From positions 1,426,001-1,490,000 of the forward strand of contig NZ_JACVAJ010000001.1 in assembly GCF_014851815.1 (NCBI RefSeq): a DNA stretch of 64,000 nt. Direction: 5' to 3'. This document shows, piece by piece, positions 36,608 to 47,601 of this stretch. The notes below the pieces were generated by a model. It was given only the letters and a program-made list of their open reading frames with translations. It was not told the origin of the DNA and searched no databases. Numbering within the stretch: position 1 is the first letter of the stretch; every line of letters begins with the position of its first letter. Position numbers and translations under genes: made by a program. The stretch is from Pseudoxanthomonas sp. PXM01. GTDB lineage: Bacteria > Pseudomonadota > Gammaproteobacteria > Xanthomonadales > Xanthomonadaceae.

Positions 36608-36688
36608 TCGCTTTATTCGGATGAAGCGATGAAGTTTGACGCCGGTCGCCCTGCCGGCCAACCGGGTGGATGCCGCATAATTCATGAC

Positions 36689-37783
36689 ATGACCCGGAAT
36701 CTCCTCCTGGGTGGCCTGTGCGCAGCCTTGCTGGCCGCCTGTTCCACCGCCCCGCTGCATACCTCCACGCCTCCCGCCCCGCCGCCGAAGACCGCGGCCG
36801 ATGCCGTCATCGCCGAAACCTGGGTGTCCGCGCCGGTGGCAGGCGACGAACTGGACTCGCTGGTCGCCTGGCCGACCGAAGGTGGGCAGGTCTGGCTGAT
36901 CGCTACGGCCAAGGCCACCCATCACCTGGCCGTCTACGACGCCGACAGTGGCGAACGGCTCCGCACGGTCGGTACCCCCGGCAGCGCAGTGGGCCAGTTC
37001 AACCGTCCCAACGGCATCGCCGTGTTCGGCGACCTGCTGTTCGTGGCCGAGCGCGACAACCACCGCGTGCAGGCGTTCCGGCTGCCGGAATTCGCCCCGC
37101 TGGGCGCGTTCGGCGCCGACGTGCTGCGCTCGCCGTACGGCCTGTGGGCGCACGAGACCGCCCCGGGCGAAGTGGAGCTGTTCGTCACCGACAGCTTCAT
37201 GGCGGACTTCCGCACCATGACCTTGCCCCCGATGGCTGAACTGGATGGCCGCGTGAAGCGGTTCCAGGTGCGCGTCGAGGACGGCGGCAAGCTGGAGGCG
37301 AGGTTGCTGGGCCAGTTCGGCGACACCGGTGCCGCCGGCGCGCTGCGGATGGTCGAGTCCATCGCCGGCGATCCGGCACACGATCGCCTGCTGATCGCGG
37401 AGGAAGACCGTCGCGTGGGCTCCACGCTGCGCGATTACCGCCTGGCGACCGGCACCTACAACGGACACAGCCTGCCCACGTTCGACGCCGATGCCGAAGG
37501 CATCGCCCTGTGGTCGTGCAGCGCGGACAGCGGCTACTGGATCGCGGTGGACCAGCTGACACCGACCCGCTTCCGCCTGTTCGACCGCGCCACGCTGGCA
37601 CCGGCCGGCGTGTTCTCGGGCAAAGTGACCTCCAATACCGACGGCGAGACGGTCTACGCGATGCCGACCAAGCGCTTCCCTTCCGGCGCGCTGTTCGCGC
37701 TGCACAACGATGAATCGCTGGCGGCATTCGACCTGCGCGACATCGCCCGTGCGCTCGACCTGCAAGGCGATTGTCCGCGGTGA
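36689..37783 (+). CDS. Phytase-like beta-propeller lipoprotein
   Basis: 364 residues. Lipobox LLAAC (Cys18), then a six-bladed propeller-type chain: VYDADSGERLRTVGTPG and FNRPNGIAVFGDLLFVAERDNHRVQAF (NHL-like blade), and GYWIAVDQLTPTRFRLFDR ... TSNTDGETVYA, which resembles the closing blades of beta-propeller phytases. It may hydrolyse phytate or another phosphoester outside the inner membrane; key acidic calcium sites were not checked. CATAAT (36676-36681) ends seven bases before the ATG, suggesting a leaderless start. The GTG of the next gene overlaps its stop. Confidence 0.7.
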   Translation: MTRNLLLGGLCAALLAACSTAPLHTSTPPAPPPKTAADAVIAETWVSAPVAGDELDSLVAWPTEGGQVWLIATAKATHHLAVYDADSGERLRTVGTPGSAVGQFNRPNGIAVFGDLLFVAERDNHRVQAFRLPEFAPLGAFGADVLRSPYGLWAHETAPGEVELFVTDSFMADFRTMTLPPMAELDGRVKRFQVRVEDGGKLEARLLGQFGDTGAAGALRMVESIAGDPAHDRLLIAEEDRRVGSTLRDYRLATGTYNGHSLPTFDADAEGIALWSCSADSGYWIAVDQLTPTRFRLFDRATLAPAGVFSGKVTSNTDGETVYAMPTKRFPSGALFALHNDESLAAFDLRDIARALDLQGDCPR

Positions 37784-38706
37784 ACGCGCGCCTGCTGGCC
37801 CTGGCCTGCGGCGTCGCCGTGCTGGTCGGCAGCATCGGCGATGCGGGCGCGGCCCGCCTCTATCGCTGGAAGGACAAGCAGGGCTACACGCAGTACGGCG
37901 ACCAGCCGCCTCCGCCCGAGCAACTGGCCGGCAGCGGCGTGGACGTCATGCGCTTCCGCAATCCGCCCAGCGCGCTGGTGCGGCTGCGGCTGGAAAAACA
38001 GGGCCTGCGCTACCAGGCCTGGGCCGACAACCTGATGCATGGGCCGGTGGAGGTGCAGCTCGGCTTCCGCCGCCAGCGCGACGTCCGCAGTGCCCCCGCC
38101 CTGCCTGCCCGCGCCGTGGTCCCCGCGCGCAGCAGCGTGCTGGTCGCCGACATCAACGTGACCGACCCGTTGCGGGGAGGCGATTTCGAACTGACCCTGG
38201 ACGGCATGCCGGGCGATCCTGCCAGCCGGCCACAGGATTACGAGTACCGCCTGCCGTTCGACTACGGCCGCGTGCGCGTGGACCAGGGGCCAGGCGGGCG
38301 CTTCAGCCACAGTGATGCGCAGAACCTTCACGCCGTCGATTTCGCCGTCCCCGAAGGTACGCGGATCGTGGCGGCGCGCGAAGGCCTGGTGATGCAGGTC
38401 GAGTCGGACTTCGACAAGGCCGGGCTGAACCGCGAGAAGTACGGCGGCCGCGCCAACTTCATCCGCATCCTGCACAGCGACGGCACCATGGCCCTGTATG
38501 CGCACCTGAAGGCCGAGGGCGTGCAGGTGCGCGTCGGCCAGTACGTCAGCAAGGGCCAGTACATCGGCCTGTCGGGCAATACCGGCTTTTCGACCGCGCC
38601 GCACCTGCACTTCGTGGTGCAGGCCAATCGCGGCATGCGGCTGGAATCGGTGGCGTTCCGCATGTTCGGCCCGCTGGGCCAGCTGCAGTTCCCGTCGGGC
38701 CGCTGA
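37780..38706 (+). CDS. M23 family metallopeptidase with N-terminal DUF4124 domain
   Basis: 308 residues from GTG 37780, overlapping the previous stop (GTGA). Signal peptide (LLALACGVAVLVGSIGDAGA), a DUF4124 segment (ARLYRWKDKQGYTQYGDQPP), then an M23/LytM domain with HAVDFAVPEGTRIVAAREG, IRILHSDGTMALYAHLKAEG, GQYIGLSGNTGFSTAPHLHF. The zinc-binding HLH is intact. The first motif fits the subfamily with HAVDF wording, where the metal His lies a little upstream. Predicted periplasmic peptidoglycan endopeptidase; a TTG nine bases upstream is a possible alternative start. Confidence 0.87.
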   Translation: MNARLLALACGVAVLVGSIGDAGAARLYRWKDKQGYTQYGDQPPPPEQLAGSGVDVMRFRNPPSALVRLRLEKQGLRYQAWADNLMHGPVEVQLGFRRQRDVRSAPALPARAVVPARSSVLVADINVTDPLRGGDFELTLDGMPGDPASRPQDYEYRLPFDYGRVRVDQGPGGRFSHSDAQNLHAVDFAVPEGTRIVAAREGLVMQVESDFDKAGLNREKYGGRANFIRILHSDGTMALYAHLKAEGVQVRVGQYVSKGQYIGLSGNTGFSTAPHLHFVVQANRGMRLESVAFRMFGPLGQLQFPSGR

Positions 38707-38736
38707 GCCGGCGGGGCCCGGCCCCGTCGCGGCCGG

Positions 38737-38742
38737 TATAAT
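38737..38742 (+). promoter_or_regulatory. Candidate -10 box upstream of prfC
   Basis: A perfect TATAAT hexamer 44 bp before the prfC ATG, in GC-rich surroundings. No good -35 is visible at 16-18 bp spacing, so the call rests on the -10 alone. Confidence 0.5.
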
Positions 38743-38786
38743 CGCCGCCTTCCCGCTCCTTCAGCGCCCGCCCGGGCGCCCGCCCC

Positions 38787-40403
<1,617 letters not shown>

Positions 40404-40416
40404 ACGCGCGCGCGTC

Positions 40417-40446
40417 GGCCGACCATCGCCCCGTCGATGGTCGGCC
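40417..40446. repeat. 12-bp perfect inverted repeat between prfC and the next gene
   Basis: GGCCGACCATCG (40417-40428) and CGATGGTCGGCC (40435-40446) flank a 6-nt loop, 14 bp after the prfC stop. No U-run follows, so it is a non-canonical terminator or stability hairpin rather than a standard intrinsic terminator. Confidence 0.7.
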
Positions 40447-40482
40447 CATGCAAGCCGTGCTGCATTGCGGTAACGTGACGTC

Positions 40483-41175
40483 ATGAGCGAACCGACCTCC
40501 TTCCAGACCCTGCGCGCGCGCAAGCGGGCCGATCATCTGGTCGACCTGCGGGACGAGATCGCCAGCGCGCTGACGCACGGTCTGGGCGCCGTCCTCGCGC
40601 TGGCCGGCGGGGCGGTGCTGATCACCCTGGCCGCGGTCCACGGCGACGGCTGGCAACTCGGCGCGTCGATCGTGTTCGGCGTCACCCTGCTGCTGCTGTA
40701 CACAGCGTCCACGCTGTACCACGCCATCCAGCACCCTGTGGCCAAGGGCCGGTTGAAGGTCTTCGACCACTGCGCGATCTACCTGCTGATCGCCGGCACC
40801 TATACGCCGTTCACCCTGATCGGCCTGCGTGGGCCCTGGGGCTGGGGACTGTTCATCGCGATCTGGACGATCGCCATCGCCGGCGTGATCTTCAAACTGT
40901 TCTACACCGGGCGCTTCAAGCTGCTGTCGACGCTGATCTACATCGCGATGGGGTGGCTGGTGGTCGTGGCGATCAAGCCGCTGCTGACCTCGGTGGATCC
41001 GTGGACGCTGGGCTGGCTGCTGGCCGGCGGCCTGTTCTACACGCTGGGCACCTTCTTCTACCACCGCGAATCGATCCGCTATTCGCATGCGATCTGGCAC
41101 CTGTTCGTCATCGGCGGCAGCGTTTGTCATTTCGTCGCCGTCACCCAGCAGGTGTTGTTGCCCCGTCTGGCGTGA
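40483..41175 (+). CDS. Hemolysin III / TrhA family membrane protein
   Basis: 230 residues with seven membrane helices and the PAQR-type signature: EIASALTHGLGAVLAL, ASTLYHAIQHP, KVFDHCAIYLLIAGTYTPFTL, YTLGTFFYHRE and YSHAIWHLFVIGGSVCHF. The conserved His, Asp and Ser residues that mark the PAQR hydrolase-like metal site are present. Bacterial members affect membrane-fluidity homeostasis; the hemolysin name is historical. TAACGT (40471-40476) ends six bases before the ATG. Confidence 0.9.
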   Translation: MSEPTSFQTLRARKRADHLVDLRDEIASALTHGLGAVLALAGGAVLITLAAVHGDGWQLGASIVFGVTLLLLYTASTLYHAIQHPVAKGRLKVFDHCAIYLLIAGTYTPFTLIGLRGPWGWGLFIAIWTIAIAGVIFKLFYTGRFKLLSTLIYIAMGWLVVVAIKPLLTSVDPWTLGWLLAGGLFYTLGTFFYHRESIRYSHAIWHLFVIGGSVCHFVAVTQQVLLPRLA

Positions 41176-41261
41176 ACCACGCATCGACGTTCGTGTCCCG
41201 CACATGAACCAGCACGCCGCGTTTCGCGGTACGTGAACACGCGGTCCCCAACCATGGGGCC

Positions 41262-43211
41262 ATGAACGCTGCACGCTCCCCACGTCGTCGCTTCGCTCTG
41301 CGCCCGCTCTCGCGCACCGGTGCGATCGTCCTGGGCGTGCTGGCGGCGGTCATCGTGGTGGTGGCGATCCTGTTCGAATGGAACTGGTTGCGCCGGCCGA
41401 TCGAGTGGGTCGTAGAGCGGCAGACCGGGCGCAGCTTCCATATCGCGGGCGATCTGGACGTCGATCTCGGCCGCGTGACCACCGCGCGCGCGGATGCACT
41501 CACGTTCGGCAACGCCACGTGGTCCAAGGTGCCGACGATGGCCGCGGCCGACCGCGCCGAGCTCAGCGTGGAAGTGTTCCCGCTGGTCTTCAAGCGCGAG
41601 ACCCGTATCCCCCGCATCCATCTGACCAAGCCGCAACTGAGGTTGGAAACCGGACCCGACGGCACCGGCAACTGGGTGTTCGGCGATACCAGCGGCGAAA
41701 GCCGGACGACCTTCCGCGACCTGTGGATCGACGACGGCCGCCTGCTGTTCCTCGATCCGAAGACGAAGACCGATGTCGACATCGCGCTGGACAGCGTCAA
41801 GGCGTCCACACCGGACGAAGCATCGGCCGTCAACGTGGAGGGCAAGGGCCGCTGGGCCGGCAACCGCTTCACCCTGGCCGGCCAGGTCGCGTCGCCGCTC
41901 GCGTTGCGCGACACCGACAAGCCCTACCGCATCGATCTGCGCGCCACGGCTGGACCGACCCGTGCCCACGCACGCGGCACCCTGCTCGATCCGTTCCGCC
42001 TGCGCGACTTCGATCTGAAGCTGATGCTGGCCGGGCAGAACCTGGAAGACCTGTTCCCGCTGATCGGTGTCGCCACGCCGCCGACGCCGCCATACAAGCT
42101 CGATGGCCGCTTCACCCGCGATGGCAACACCTGGCACTACGACGACTTCGCCGGTGTGGTGGGCGACAGCGACCTCGGCGGATCGGCCGCGGTCACCGTC
42201 GGCCGCGAACGGCCGCTGCTGAAGGCGAACCTCGTCTCGAAGCGGCTCGACTTCGACGACCTCGCCGGCTTCGTCGGCGCTCCGCCACAAACGGGAGGCG
42301 ACGAGGCCAGCAATGCCGAGCAGCGCGCCGAGGCGGCGGCGTTGGCGGCGGACGCGCGCCTGCTGCCGGATACGCCCTACGACCTCACCAAGCTGCGCGC
42401 GATGGACGCGGACGTACGCTGGAAGGCGCACCGCATCAATGCGCCGAGTCTCCCGATCGACGACATGGATGCGCACCTGCTGCTGGATGCCGGCCTGTTG
42501 CGCCTGGAACCGCTGAACTTCGGCGTCGCGCAGGGCGACATCCGTTCGCAGATCCGCATGGACGCGCGCAGCGACACCATCCGCACGGACGCAAAGATCG
42601 CCATCCGCAGGCTGGACCTGGGCGAGTTGTTCCCGCAGGCCGAACTGACGAAGAGCGCGATCGGCCGCATCGGCGGCGACATGGCGATCGCTGGCACCGG
42701 CAATTCGATCGCCGGTATCCTGGGCACGGCGGACGGCGACATCGCCGTGGGCATGGGCCGTGGCCAGATCAGCAACCTGCTGATGGAGCTCGCGGGCCTG
42801 GATATCGCCGAAGCGCTGAAGTTCCTCATCACCAAGGACAAGACCGTGCCCGTACGCTGCGCGTTCGGCGACTTCGCGGTGAAGGACGGCGTGATGCAGA
42901 CGCGCACCCTCGCCTTCGACACAGCCGACACGATCATCGTCGGCAAGGGCCAGATCAGCCTGAAGGAGGAAACGCTGGACCTGGAGATGCGGCCGCGCCC
43001 GAAGGACCGCAGCATCCTGGCCTTGCGATCGCCGCTGGTGGTTGGCGGCACGTTCAAGGATCCCTCGTTCCGTCCCGACTTCAAACGGCTGGGTCTGCGT
43101 GGCGCGGTGGCCGTGGCGCTGGGCACCGTCACGCCGCCGGCCGCCCTGCTGGCCACGATCGAGGTCGGTCCCGGCGAGGACAGCGCCTGCGGCGGGCAGT
43201 ACGCGAAGTGA
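41262..43211 (+). CDS. AsmA family protein
   Basis: 649 residues. One N-terminal membrane helix (GAIVLGVLAAVIVVVAILFEW, about 20-40), then a long beta-rich region of AsmA type: RPIEWVVERQTGRSFHIAGDLDVDLG, RIPRIHLTKPQLRLE, and a C-terminal half with GRGQISNLLMELAGLDIAEAL and IDLKEE-like strands. AsmA-like proteins are long bridge proteins in the periplasm linked to phospholipid traffic and outer-membrane integrity. Short of full-length TamB-type bridges. Ends 3 bp from the convergent CBS gene. Confidence 0.87.
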   Translation: MNAARSPRRRFALRPLSRTGAIVLGVLAAVIVVVAILFEWNWLRRPIEWVVERQTGRSFHIAGDLDVDLGRVTTARADALTFGNATWSKVPTMAAADRAELSVEVFPLVFKRETRIPRIHLTKPQLRLETGPDGTGNWVFGDTSGESRTTFRDLWIDDGRLLFLDPKTKTDVDIALDSVKASTPDEASAVNVEGKGRWAGNRFTLAGQVASPLALRDTDKPYRIDLRATAGPTRAHARGTLLDPFRLRDFDLKLMLAGQNLEDLFPLIGVATPPTPPYKLDGRFTRDGNTWHYDDFAGVVGDSDLGGSAAVTVGRERPLLKANLVSKRLDFDDLAGFVGAPPQTGGDEASNAEQRAEAAALAADARLLPDTPYDLTKLRAMDADVRWKAHRINAPSLPIDDMDAHLLLDAGLLRLEPLNFGVAQGDIRSQIRMDARSDTIRTDAKIAIRRLDLGELFPQAELTKSAIGRIGGDMAIAGTGNSIAGILGTADGDIAVGMGRGQISNLLMELAGLDIAEALKFLITKDKTVPVRCAFGDFAVKDGVMQTRTLAFDTADTIIVGKGQISLKEETLDLEMRPRPKDRSILALRSPLVVGGTFKDPSFRPDFKRLGLRGAVAVALGTVTPPAALLATIEVGPGEDSACGGQYAK

Positions 43212-43214
43212 GGC

Positions 43215-43643
43215 TCAGCTGGCGATGTAGCGCTGCAGCTGGTCCAGTTCGACCTTCTGGTCCTCGATGACCGCCTTGACCAGATCGCCGATGGAAATGA
43301 CGCCGACGATGGCCTCGCCGTCGGCCACCGGCAGGTGACGGATGCGATGCTCGGTGACGACCTGCATGCAATGGTCGACGCTGTCGTCCGGGCGCACGGT
43401 CACCACCTTCGACGTCATGATGTCGCGCACCGGCGTGTTGGATGAAGAGCGGCCCTGCAACACGACCTTGCGTGCGTAATCGCGCTCGGACACGATGCCG
43501 CACAGTCGCGGCCCCTGCATCGCGAGCACCGCGCCGACGCCTTTCTCCGCCATCAGTCTGATGGCATCGAGCACCGAGGCATCGGGCGACACCGCGAAGA
43601 CTTCAGGGGTCTTGGCCCCCAGCAACTGACGAACCGTGCGCAT
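43215..43643 (-). CDS. Two-CBS-domain protein
   Basis: 142 residues making a CBS pair: VFAVSPDASVLDAIRLMAEKGVGAVLAM and VVTVRPDDSVDHCMQVVTEHRIRHLPVADGEAIVGVISIGDLV. Such free CBS pairs bind adenine nucleotides and sense energy or metabolite state; the partner is unknown. The start at 43643 has AGGAG seven bases upstream. Its first 41 bp overlap the end of the glycosyltransferase gene, an unusually long same-strand overlap. Confidence 0.9.
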   Translation of the reverse strand: MRTVRQLLGAKTPEVFAVSPDASVLDAIRLMAEKGVGAVLAMQGPRLCGIVSERDYARKVVLQGRSSSNTPVRDIMTSKVVTVRPDDSVDHCMQVVTEHRIRHLPVADGEAIVGVISIGDLVKAVIEDQKVELDQLQRYIAS

Positions 43644-44643
43644 GGCGATCTCCTGGGTGGGGAGCGGGTCGATCTGGTCCGGCCAAGGATACTCCTGCCG
43701 ACGCGGGTTGCCATGCGTCCACCAGGTAGAGCGGCCGCTGCTTGGATTCCTCGTACAGGCGCCCGAGGTATTCGCCGATCAGGCCCAATGCCACCAGTTG
43801 CACGCCGCCGAGGAACAGGATCACCGTCATCATCGTCGGCCAGCCCGCCACCGGATCGCCGAACAGCAGCGCCTTGCCGACGATGTAGATGGCGAACGAG
43901 AAGGCCAGCAACGCGGTCAACACCCCCAGATAGGTCGCCACACGCAAGGGCGCGGTGGTGAAGCTGGTGATGCCCTCGAGCGCGAAGTTCCAGAGTTTCC
44001 AGAACCCGAAACTGCTGCTGCCCGCCACCCGCGCTTCGCGGTGGTAAGGCACCGCCTTCTGGTTGAATCCCACCCAGCCGAACAGGCCCTTCATGAAACG
44101 GTGCCGCTCGCGCAACCCGCGCAACGCCGCCAGCGCGCGCGGCGACAGCAGGCGGAAGTCGCCGGTGTCGGCGGGGATCGGCGTCTTCGACAGGCGGCCG
44201 ATCACGCGGTAGAACGCGTGCGCCGTAGCGCGCTTCAGCCAGCCTTCGCCATCGCGTTCGACGCGCGTGCCGTGGACATTATCGTAGCCCGCCTGCCATT
44301 CGCGCACGAATGCACCGATCAGTTCCGGCGGATCCTGGCCGTCGGCATCCAGGATCAACGCCGCGCCGGTATCGACATGGTCCAGGCCTGCGGTCAGCGC
44401 CGCTTCCTTGCCGAAGTTGCGCGAGAGCCGCAGCACCGACACGCGCGGATCGTCCGCCGCCAGCGAGCGCATCACCGGCCACGTGGCATCGAGGCTGCCG
44501 TCGTCGACGTACAGCACGCGGCCGTGGACGCCTTCGAGCGCATCCAGCGCGGCCATGACGCGCGGATGCAGCAGCGGCAGCGCTTGCGCCTCGTTGTAGG
44601 CTGCCACCACGACGGTGACCTGCCAGATGCCTTGGTGGCTCAT
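43603..44643 (-). CDS. Family 2 glycosyltransferase with C-terminal membrane helices
   Basis: 346 residues, DPM1/GtrB-like. [61 protein letters not shown] and the [10 protein letters not shown] closing motif are classic; the DADGQDP triad binds the nucleotide sugar metal ion. Two helices (about 220-245 and 258-285) place it at the inner membrane. Likely forms an undecaprenyl- or dolichyl-phosphate-linked sugar. Its start overlaps the mtgA stop (ATGA). The C-terminal 45 residues are proline- and glycine-rich and run into the CBS start region. Confidence 0.85.
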   Translation of the reverse strand: MSHQGIWQVTVVVAAYNEAQALPLLHPRVMAALDALEGVHGRVLYVDDGSLDATWPVMRSLAADDPRVSVLRLSRNFGKEAALTAGLDHVDTGAALILDADGQDPPELIGAFVREWQAGYDNVHGTRVERDGEGWLKRATAHAFYRVIGRLSKTPIPADTGDFRLLSPRALAALRGLRERHRFMKGLFGWVGFNQKAVPYHREARVAGSSSFGFWKLWNFALEGITSFTTAPLRVATYLGVLTALLAFSFAIYIVGKALLFGDPVAGWPTMMTVILFLGGVQLVALGLIGEYLGRLYEESKQRPLYLVDAWQPASAGVSLAGPDRPAPHPGDRHAHGSSVAGGQDP

Positions 44644-45413
44644 TGCAGTGCCTCGAGATACGCGGTGCCGCCGATCTGCCGTACCTGCCGCTGGATGCCC
44701 GCGGCGCGGCGCTGCACGTAGGGTCCCGGGCGATGGGCGCTATAGCGGCGCGGCGACGGCAGCACCGCGGCCAGGCGTGCGCTCTCGTTCGCGGTCAGGC
44801 CGGACGCGTCCTTGCCCCAGTAGCGCCGCGCCGCCGCCTGCCCGCCGTACACGCCGTCACCGAATTCTGCGACGTTGGCGTAGACCTCCAGAATGCGCGT
44901 CTTCGGCCACAACGCCTCGATCAGCACGGTGTACCAGGCCTCCAGCCCCTTGCGCGCCCAGCGCGTGACGCGGTTGCTGCCCTGCCAGAGGAACAGGTTC
45001 TTCGCGACCTGCTGGCTGATGGTGCTGGCACCGCGAAGACGCGTCACCGGCCGGCCGCGCTTCTCGGCGCGCTCGACCATCTTGCGGTTGTGCACGCGCG
45101 CCTTCTCGATCGCGCCCAGGTCGAACCCATGATGGCTCGCGAAGTTCTGGTCCTCCGCGGCGACCATCGACAGCGGCAGGCTCGCCGCCATGCGGTCCAG
45201 GTCACGCCACTCATAAGCCACCCGGAAGCCGAACTCGCCCTTCCCCCACGCCTCGACCACGCGCGCCGCCATGAAGGCCGTAAACGGCGGATCCACGAAA
45301 CGCAGCACGACCACCTGCAAGACACTGGCCGCCGCGAACAGGAAAGGCAGTGCGAGCAACCAGCGGAACCAGCGGCGTCCCCGTGACGCCTTTGCGACCG
45401 GCACTGCGCTCAT
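44640..45413 (-). CDS. mtgA: Monofunctional peptidoglycan glycosyltransferase
   Basis: 257 residues. One N-terminal membrane helix ([20 protein letters not shown], about 15-38), then the GT51 core: [20 protein letters not shown] (catalytic Glu region), [20 protein letters not shown], and [20 protein letters not shown]. It polymerises lipid II into glycan strands. The ATG at 45413 gives a protein close to family length; the frame is open to 45491 but the extra part is polar. Coupled to the downstream glycosyltransferase and divergent from hslO. Confidence 0.95.
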   Translation of the reverse strand: MSAVPVAKASRGRRWFRWLLALPFLFAAASVLQVVVLRFVDPPFTAFMAARVVEAWGKGEFGFRVAYEWRDLDRMAASLPLSMVAAEDQNFASHHGFDLGAIEKARVHNRKMVERAEKRGRPVTRLRGASTISQQVAKNLFLWQGSNRVTRWARKGLEAWYTVLIEALWPKTRILEVYANVAEFGDGVYGGQAAARRYWGKDASGLTANESARLAAVLPSPRRYSAHRPGPYVQRRAAGIQRQVRQIGGTAYLEALQ

Positions 45414-45536
45414 CGGACCTGCCGGAGCTTGCGGATGGTATGGGTCGTCCCCATCGTGATGTTTCCCCCAGGACTGTCGGATCATCGGCATTATGCCGAG
45501 ACGTCAGCCCACCCCGCATTCCCTGCCCGGATTTCC

Positions 45537-46433
45537 ATGACTGCCGCCCCCACCATCGACGCCCTGACCCGCTTCCTGCTTCCCGCCGCCGGTGTCCGCG
45601 GCGTGGCCGTACGGCTGGAGGACGCGTGGCAGACAGTGGCGGGCCGCGCCGAGTATCCGCCGGCAGCACGCGAACTGCTGGGGGAAGCGAGCGTGGCAGC
45701 CGTGCTGTTCACCGGCCACACCAAGGTGGACGGCCGCCTGTCGATCCAGTTACGCAGCCAGGGAGGCCTGCGCAGCCTGTTCGCCGAGTGCACGGCGGCG
45801 GGCACCGTTCGCGGCATCGCGCAGGTAGCCCCGGACCAGGACGCGCCGCGCGACCTGCGCGACCTGGGCGACGGCGCCCTGCTGGCCATCACCATCGAGA
45901 ACCCGGGCCTGGACCCGCGCGAGCCGCAGCGGTACCAGAGCCTGGTCGGCCTGGAAGCCAGCCGCCTGGCGGAGGCGTTCGAGGACTACTTCCGCCAGTC
46001 CGAGCAACTACCTACTCGCCTGCTGCTGGCAGCGGACGGCGACCGGGCCTGCGGCCTGATGCTCCAGAAGCTCCCGGGGGACGAGGGCGATGACGACGGC
46101 TGGAACCGCGCCGGTGCACTGTTCGACACCCTGGGCGAAACGGAACTGCTGGCCACTGGCATCCTCGACCTCCTGCACCGCCTGTTCCACGAAGAGTCGC
46201 TGCAAATCCTGACCCAGCGCCCAGTTCGCTTCGGCTGCTCTTGTTCACGTGAGCGGGTCGAGAGCATGCTTCAGTCGCTGGGAGAGGAAGAGGCGACGGC
46301 CGCGCTGGCCGACGGGGTGGCTGAAGTCCGTTGCGAGTTCTGTGGGCAGGAGTACCGGTTCTCCCCCGTGCAGATCGCGGAACTTTTCAGCCAGCTCAGG
46401 GTCGAGGTAGACGCGCCCAGCCGCCTGCAGTGA
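45537..46433 (+). CDS. hslO: Redox-regulated chaperone Hsp33
   Basis: 298 residues. N-terminal core with GEASVAAVLFTGHTKVDGRLSIQL and NPGLDPREPQRYQSLVGLE, and the C-terminal zinc/redox switch: CSC (about 239-241) and CEFC (about 271-274), which together form the CxC-x27-32-CxxC zinc site that releases zinc and activates the chaperone under oxidative stress. The ATG at 45537 fits the family start; the frame opens 36 codons earlier without family features. Confidence 0.95.
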   Translation: MTAAPTIDALTRFLLPAAGVRGVAVRLEDAWQTVAGRAEYPPAARELLGEASVAAVLFTGHTKVDGRLSIQLRSQGGLRSLFAECTAAGTVRGIAQVAPDQDAPRDLRDLGDGALLAITIENPGLDPREPQRYQSLVGLEASRLAEAFEDYFRQSEQLPTRLLLAADGDRACGLMLQKLPGDEGDDDGWNRAGALFDTLGETELLATGILDLLHRLFHEESLQILTQRPVRFGCSCSRERVESMLQSLGEEEATAALADGVAEVRCEFCGQEYRFSPVQIAELFSQLRVEVDAPSRLQ

Positions 46434-46462
46434 TCCGGCGGTCGGTTGGCCGCCACGGGGAC

Positions 46463-46491
46463 TTGTTAAAGAAACATAAACGGCATAGCAT
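46463..46491 (+). promoter_or_regulatory. Sigma-70 promoter of the gene at 46546
   Basis: -35 TTGTTA (46463-46468), 17-bp spacer, -10 TAGCAT (46486-46491), in an AT-richer pocket. The transcript would begin near 46498 and carry a 5' hairpin GTTCCCC-TTCGGGA-GGGGAAC (46494-46514), followed by a GGGTAGACCC stem. Confidence 0.65.
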
Positions 46492-46545
46492 CGGTTCCCC
46501 TTCGGGAGGGGAACTCCGGGTAGACCCAGGAGTCTGAAGCGAGCC

Positions 46546-47415
46546 ATGAATCTGCGTAGCCTTTCACTGTCGCTTGCCCTGTTGCTCGCCTCCGGCGCGG
46601 CGATGGACGCGCATGCGCAGAAGGCCACACGCAAGCCTGCCTCGGACCCCCGTCCCACTGCCCTGCCGATATGGAACAACGACGGCAAGGTCGAGGCAGT
46701 ACTACTGCTCGAACCCACCGGCCAAGCTGAAGCCGGCGCCCGCTGGCGCCTGGGCCGCAACTCCCTCACCACCGCCTTCGGGCTTGAAAGCGGCGACGAA
46801 CTGGGCCTGGTCTGCAACCGCAAGGCCGGCGTGGTTGGCAACATAGGCAATCTGGCCAGCCACTGCATGCTCGCGACGCTCGGCGACGACGATGACGCTA
46901 CGACCAGTCAGCGTGTCAGCGCGTCTGCCGTCCTGAGCCGCCCGGGTGGCAAGCTCGGGCTCTCCGCCGGTACGGGCCGCGACACGCTGCCTGCTTGGCT
47001 GTCGTCCGGCCGTGGCACCGGTCGCGTTGAGCAGAACGACTTGACCGTGTTCGGCCAGAAGAACATCGGGCGCGAAGGTTTCGTATCGATCGGCGGCGCG
47101 GTGGCGAAGGCTACCTTGATACCCGCTTCGGACCTGCCCGCGCTCGCCGACCGCTGGAACAGCCGCAGTCTGTCCGTCGGTGGCGGCTACGGTCCTTTCA
47201 GCGCCAACATCATCGGACGCGTCATCGACGTACCCGGCCAGCCCGGCAAGTTCGAAGGCCTGGGCCTGGGTCTTACCTGGCGCACTCCGTGGAGCGGACA
47301 GCTCACCGTCGGCGCCGAGAACGTCATCACCCGTGGCAAGAACCCCTTCTCGTTGACCAACGAGAACGCCGACGAAGGCACCGTGCCTTACGTGCGGTAC
47401 GAGCAGGACCTCTAG
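46546..47415 (+). CDS. Secreted / outer-membrane-like protein of unknown function
   Basis: 289 residues. Signal peptide (SLSLALLLASGAAMDAHAQ). The mature chain alternates polar and apolar residues in short strands with aromatic ends, such as LSVGGGYGPFSANIIGRVID and SGQLTVGAENVI, and closes with a hydrophobic-polar strand VPYVRYEQDL. This looks like a small outer-membrane barrel or a porin-like beta protein. CNRKAG and SHCML give two cysteines. I do not recognise a family. It lies just upstream of the TonB-receptor block and has its own promoter and leader hairpin. Confidence 0.65.
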   Translation: MNLRSLSLSLALLLASGAAMDAHAQKATRKPASDPRPTALPIWNNDGKVEAVLLLEPTGQAEAGARWRLGRNSLTTAFGLESGDELGLVCNRKAGVVGNIGNLASHCMLATLGDDDDATTSQRVSASAVLSRPGGKLGLSAGTGRDTLPAWLSSGRGTGRVEQNDLTVFGQKNIGREGFVSIGGAVAKATLIPASDLPALADRWNSRSLSVGGGYGPFSANIIGRVIDVPGQPGKFEGLGLGLTWRTPWSGQLTVGAENVITRGKNPFSLTNENADEGTVPYVRYEQDL

Positions 47416-47601
47416 GTCTCCACTGCTCCCTGCTTGCAATACGCTCCCGCATTGCCGCGTCGCGACAATCGCGCAGCTTCGTCTCAGTCAAAAAACATCA
47501 TCGGCATCGCGCTTTCGAATGCGCGCGATCAGGCGTCGCGTGCGCAACATCACAATTACGTAACTCGACTTACATCCAGCTCCCTTCGGTCTTCACGCGG
47601 G

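Noticed and set aside
36629-36688. Upstream start for the phytase-like gene
   Set aside because: It would put a polar 20-residue stretch before the lipobox signal; the ATG at 36689 gives a proper lipoprotein signal.
40417-40446. Standard intrinsic terminator after prfC
   Set aside because: The stem is perfect but no U-run follows on either strand, so it is listed as an inverted repeat only.
43215-43643. IMP dehydrogenase fragment
   Set aside because: The CBS pair is complete and free-standing with its own ribosome site; there is no catalytic barrel nearby.
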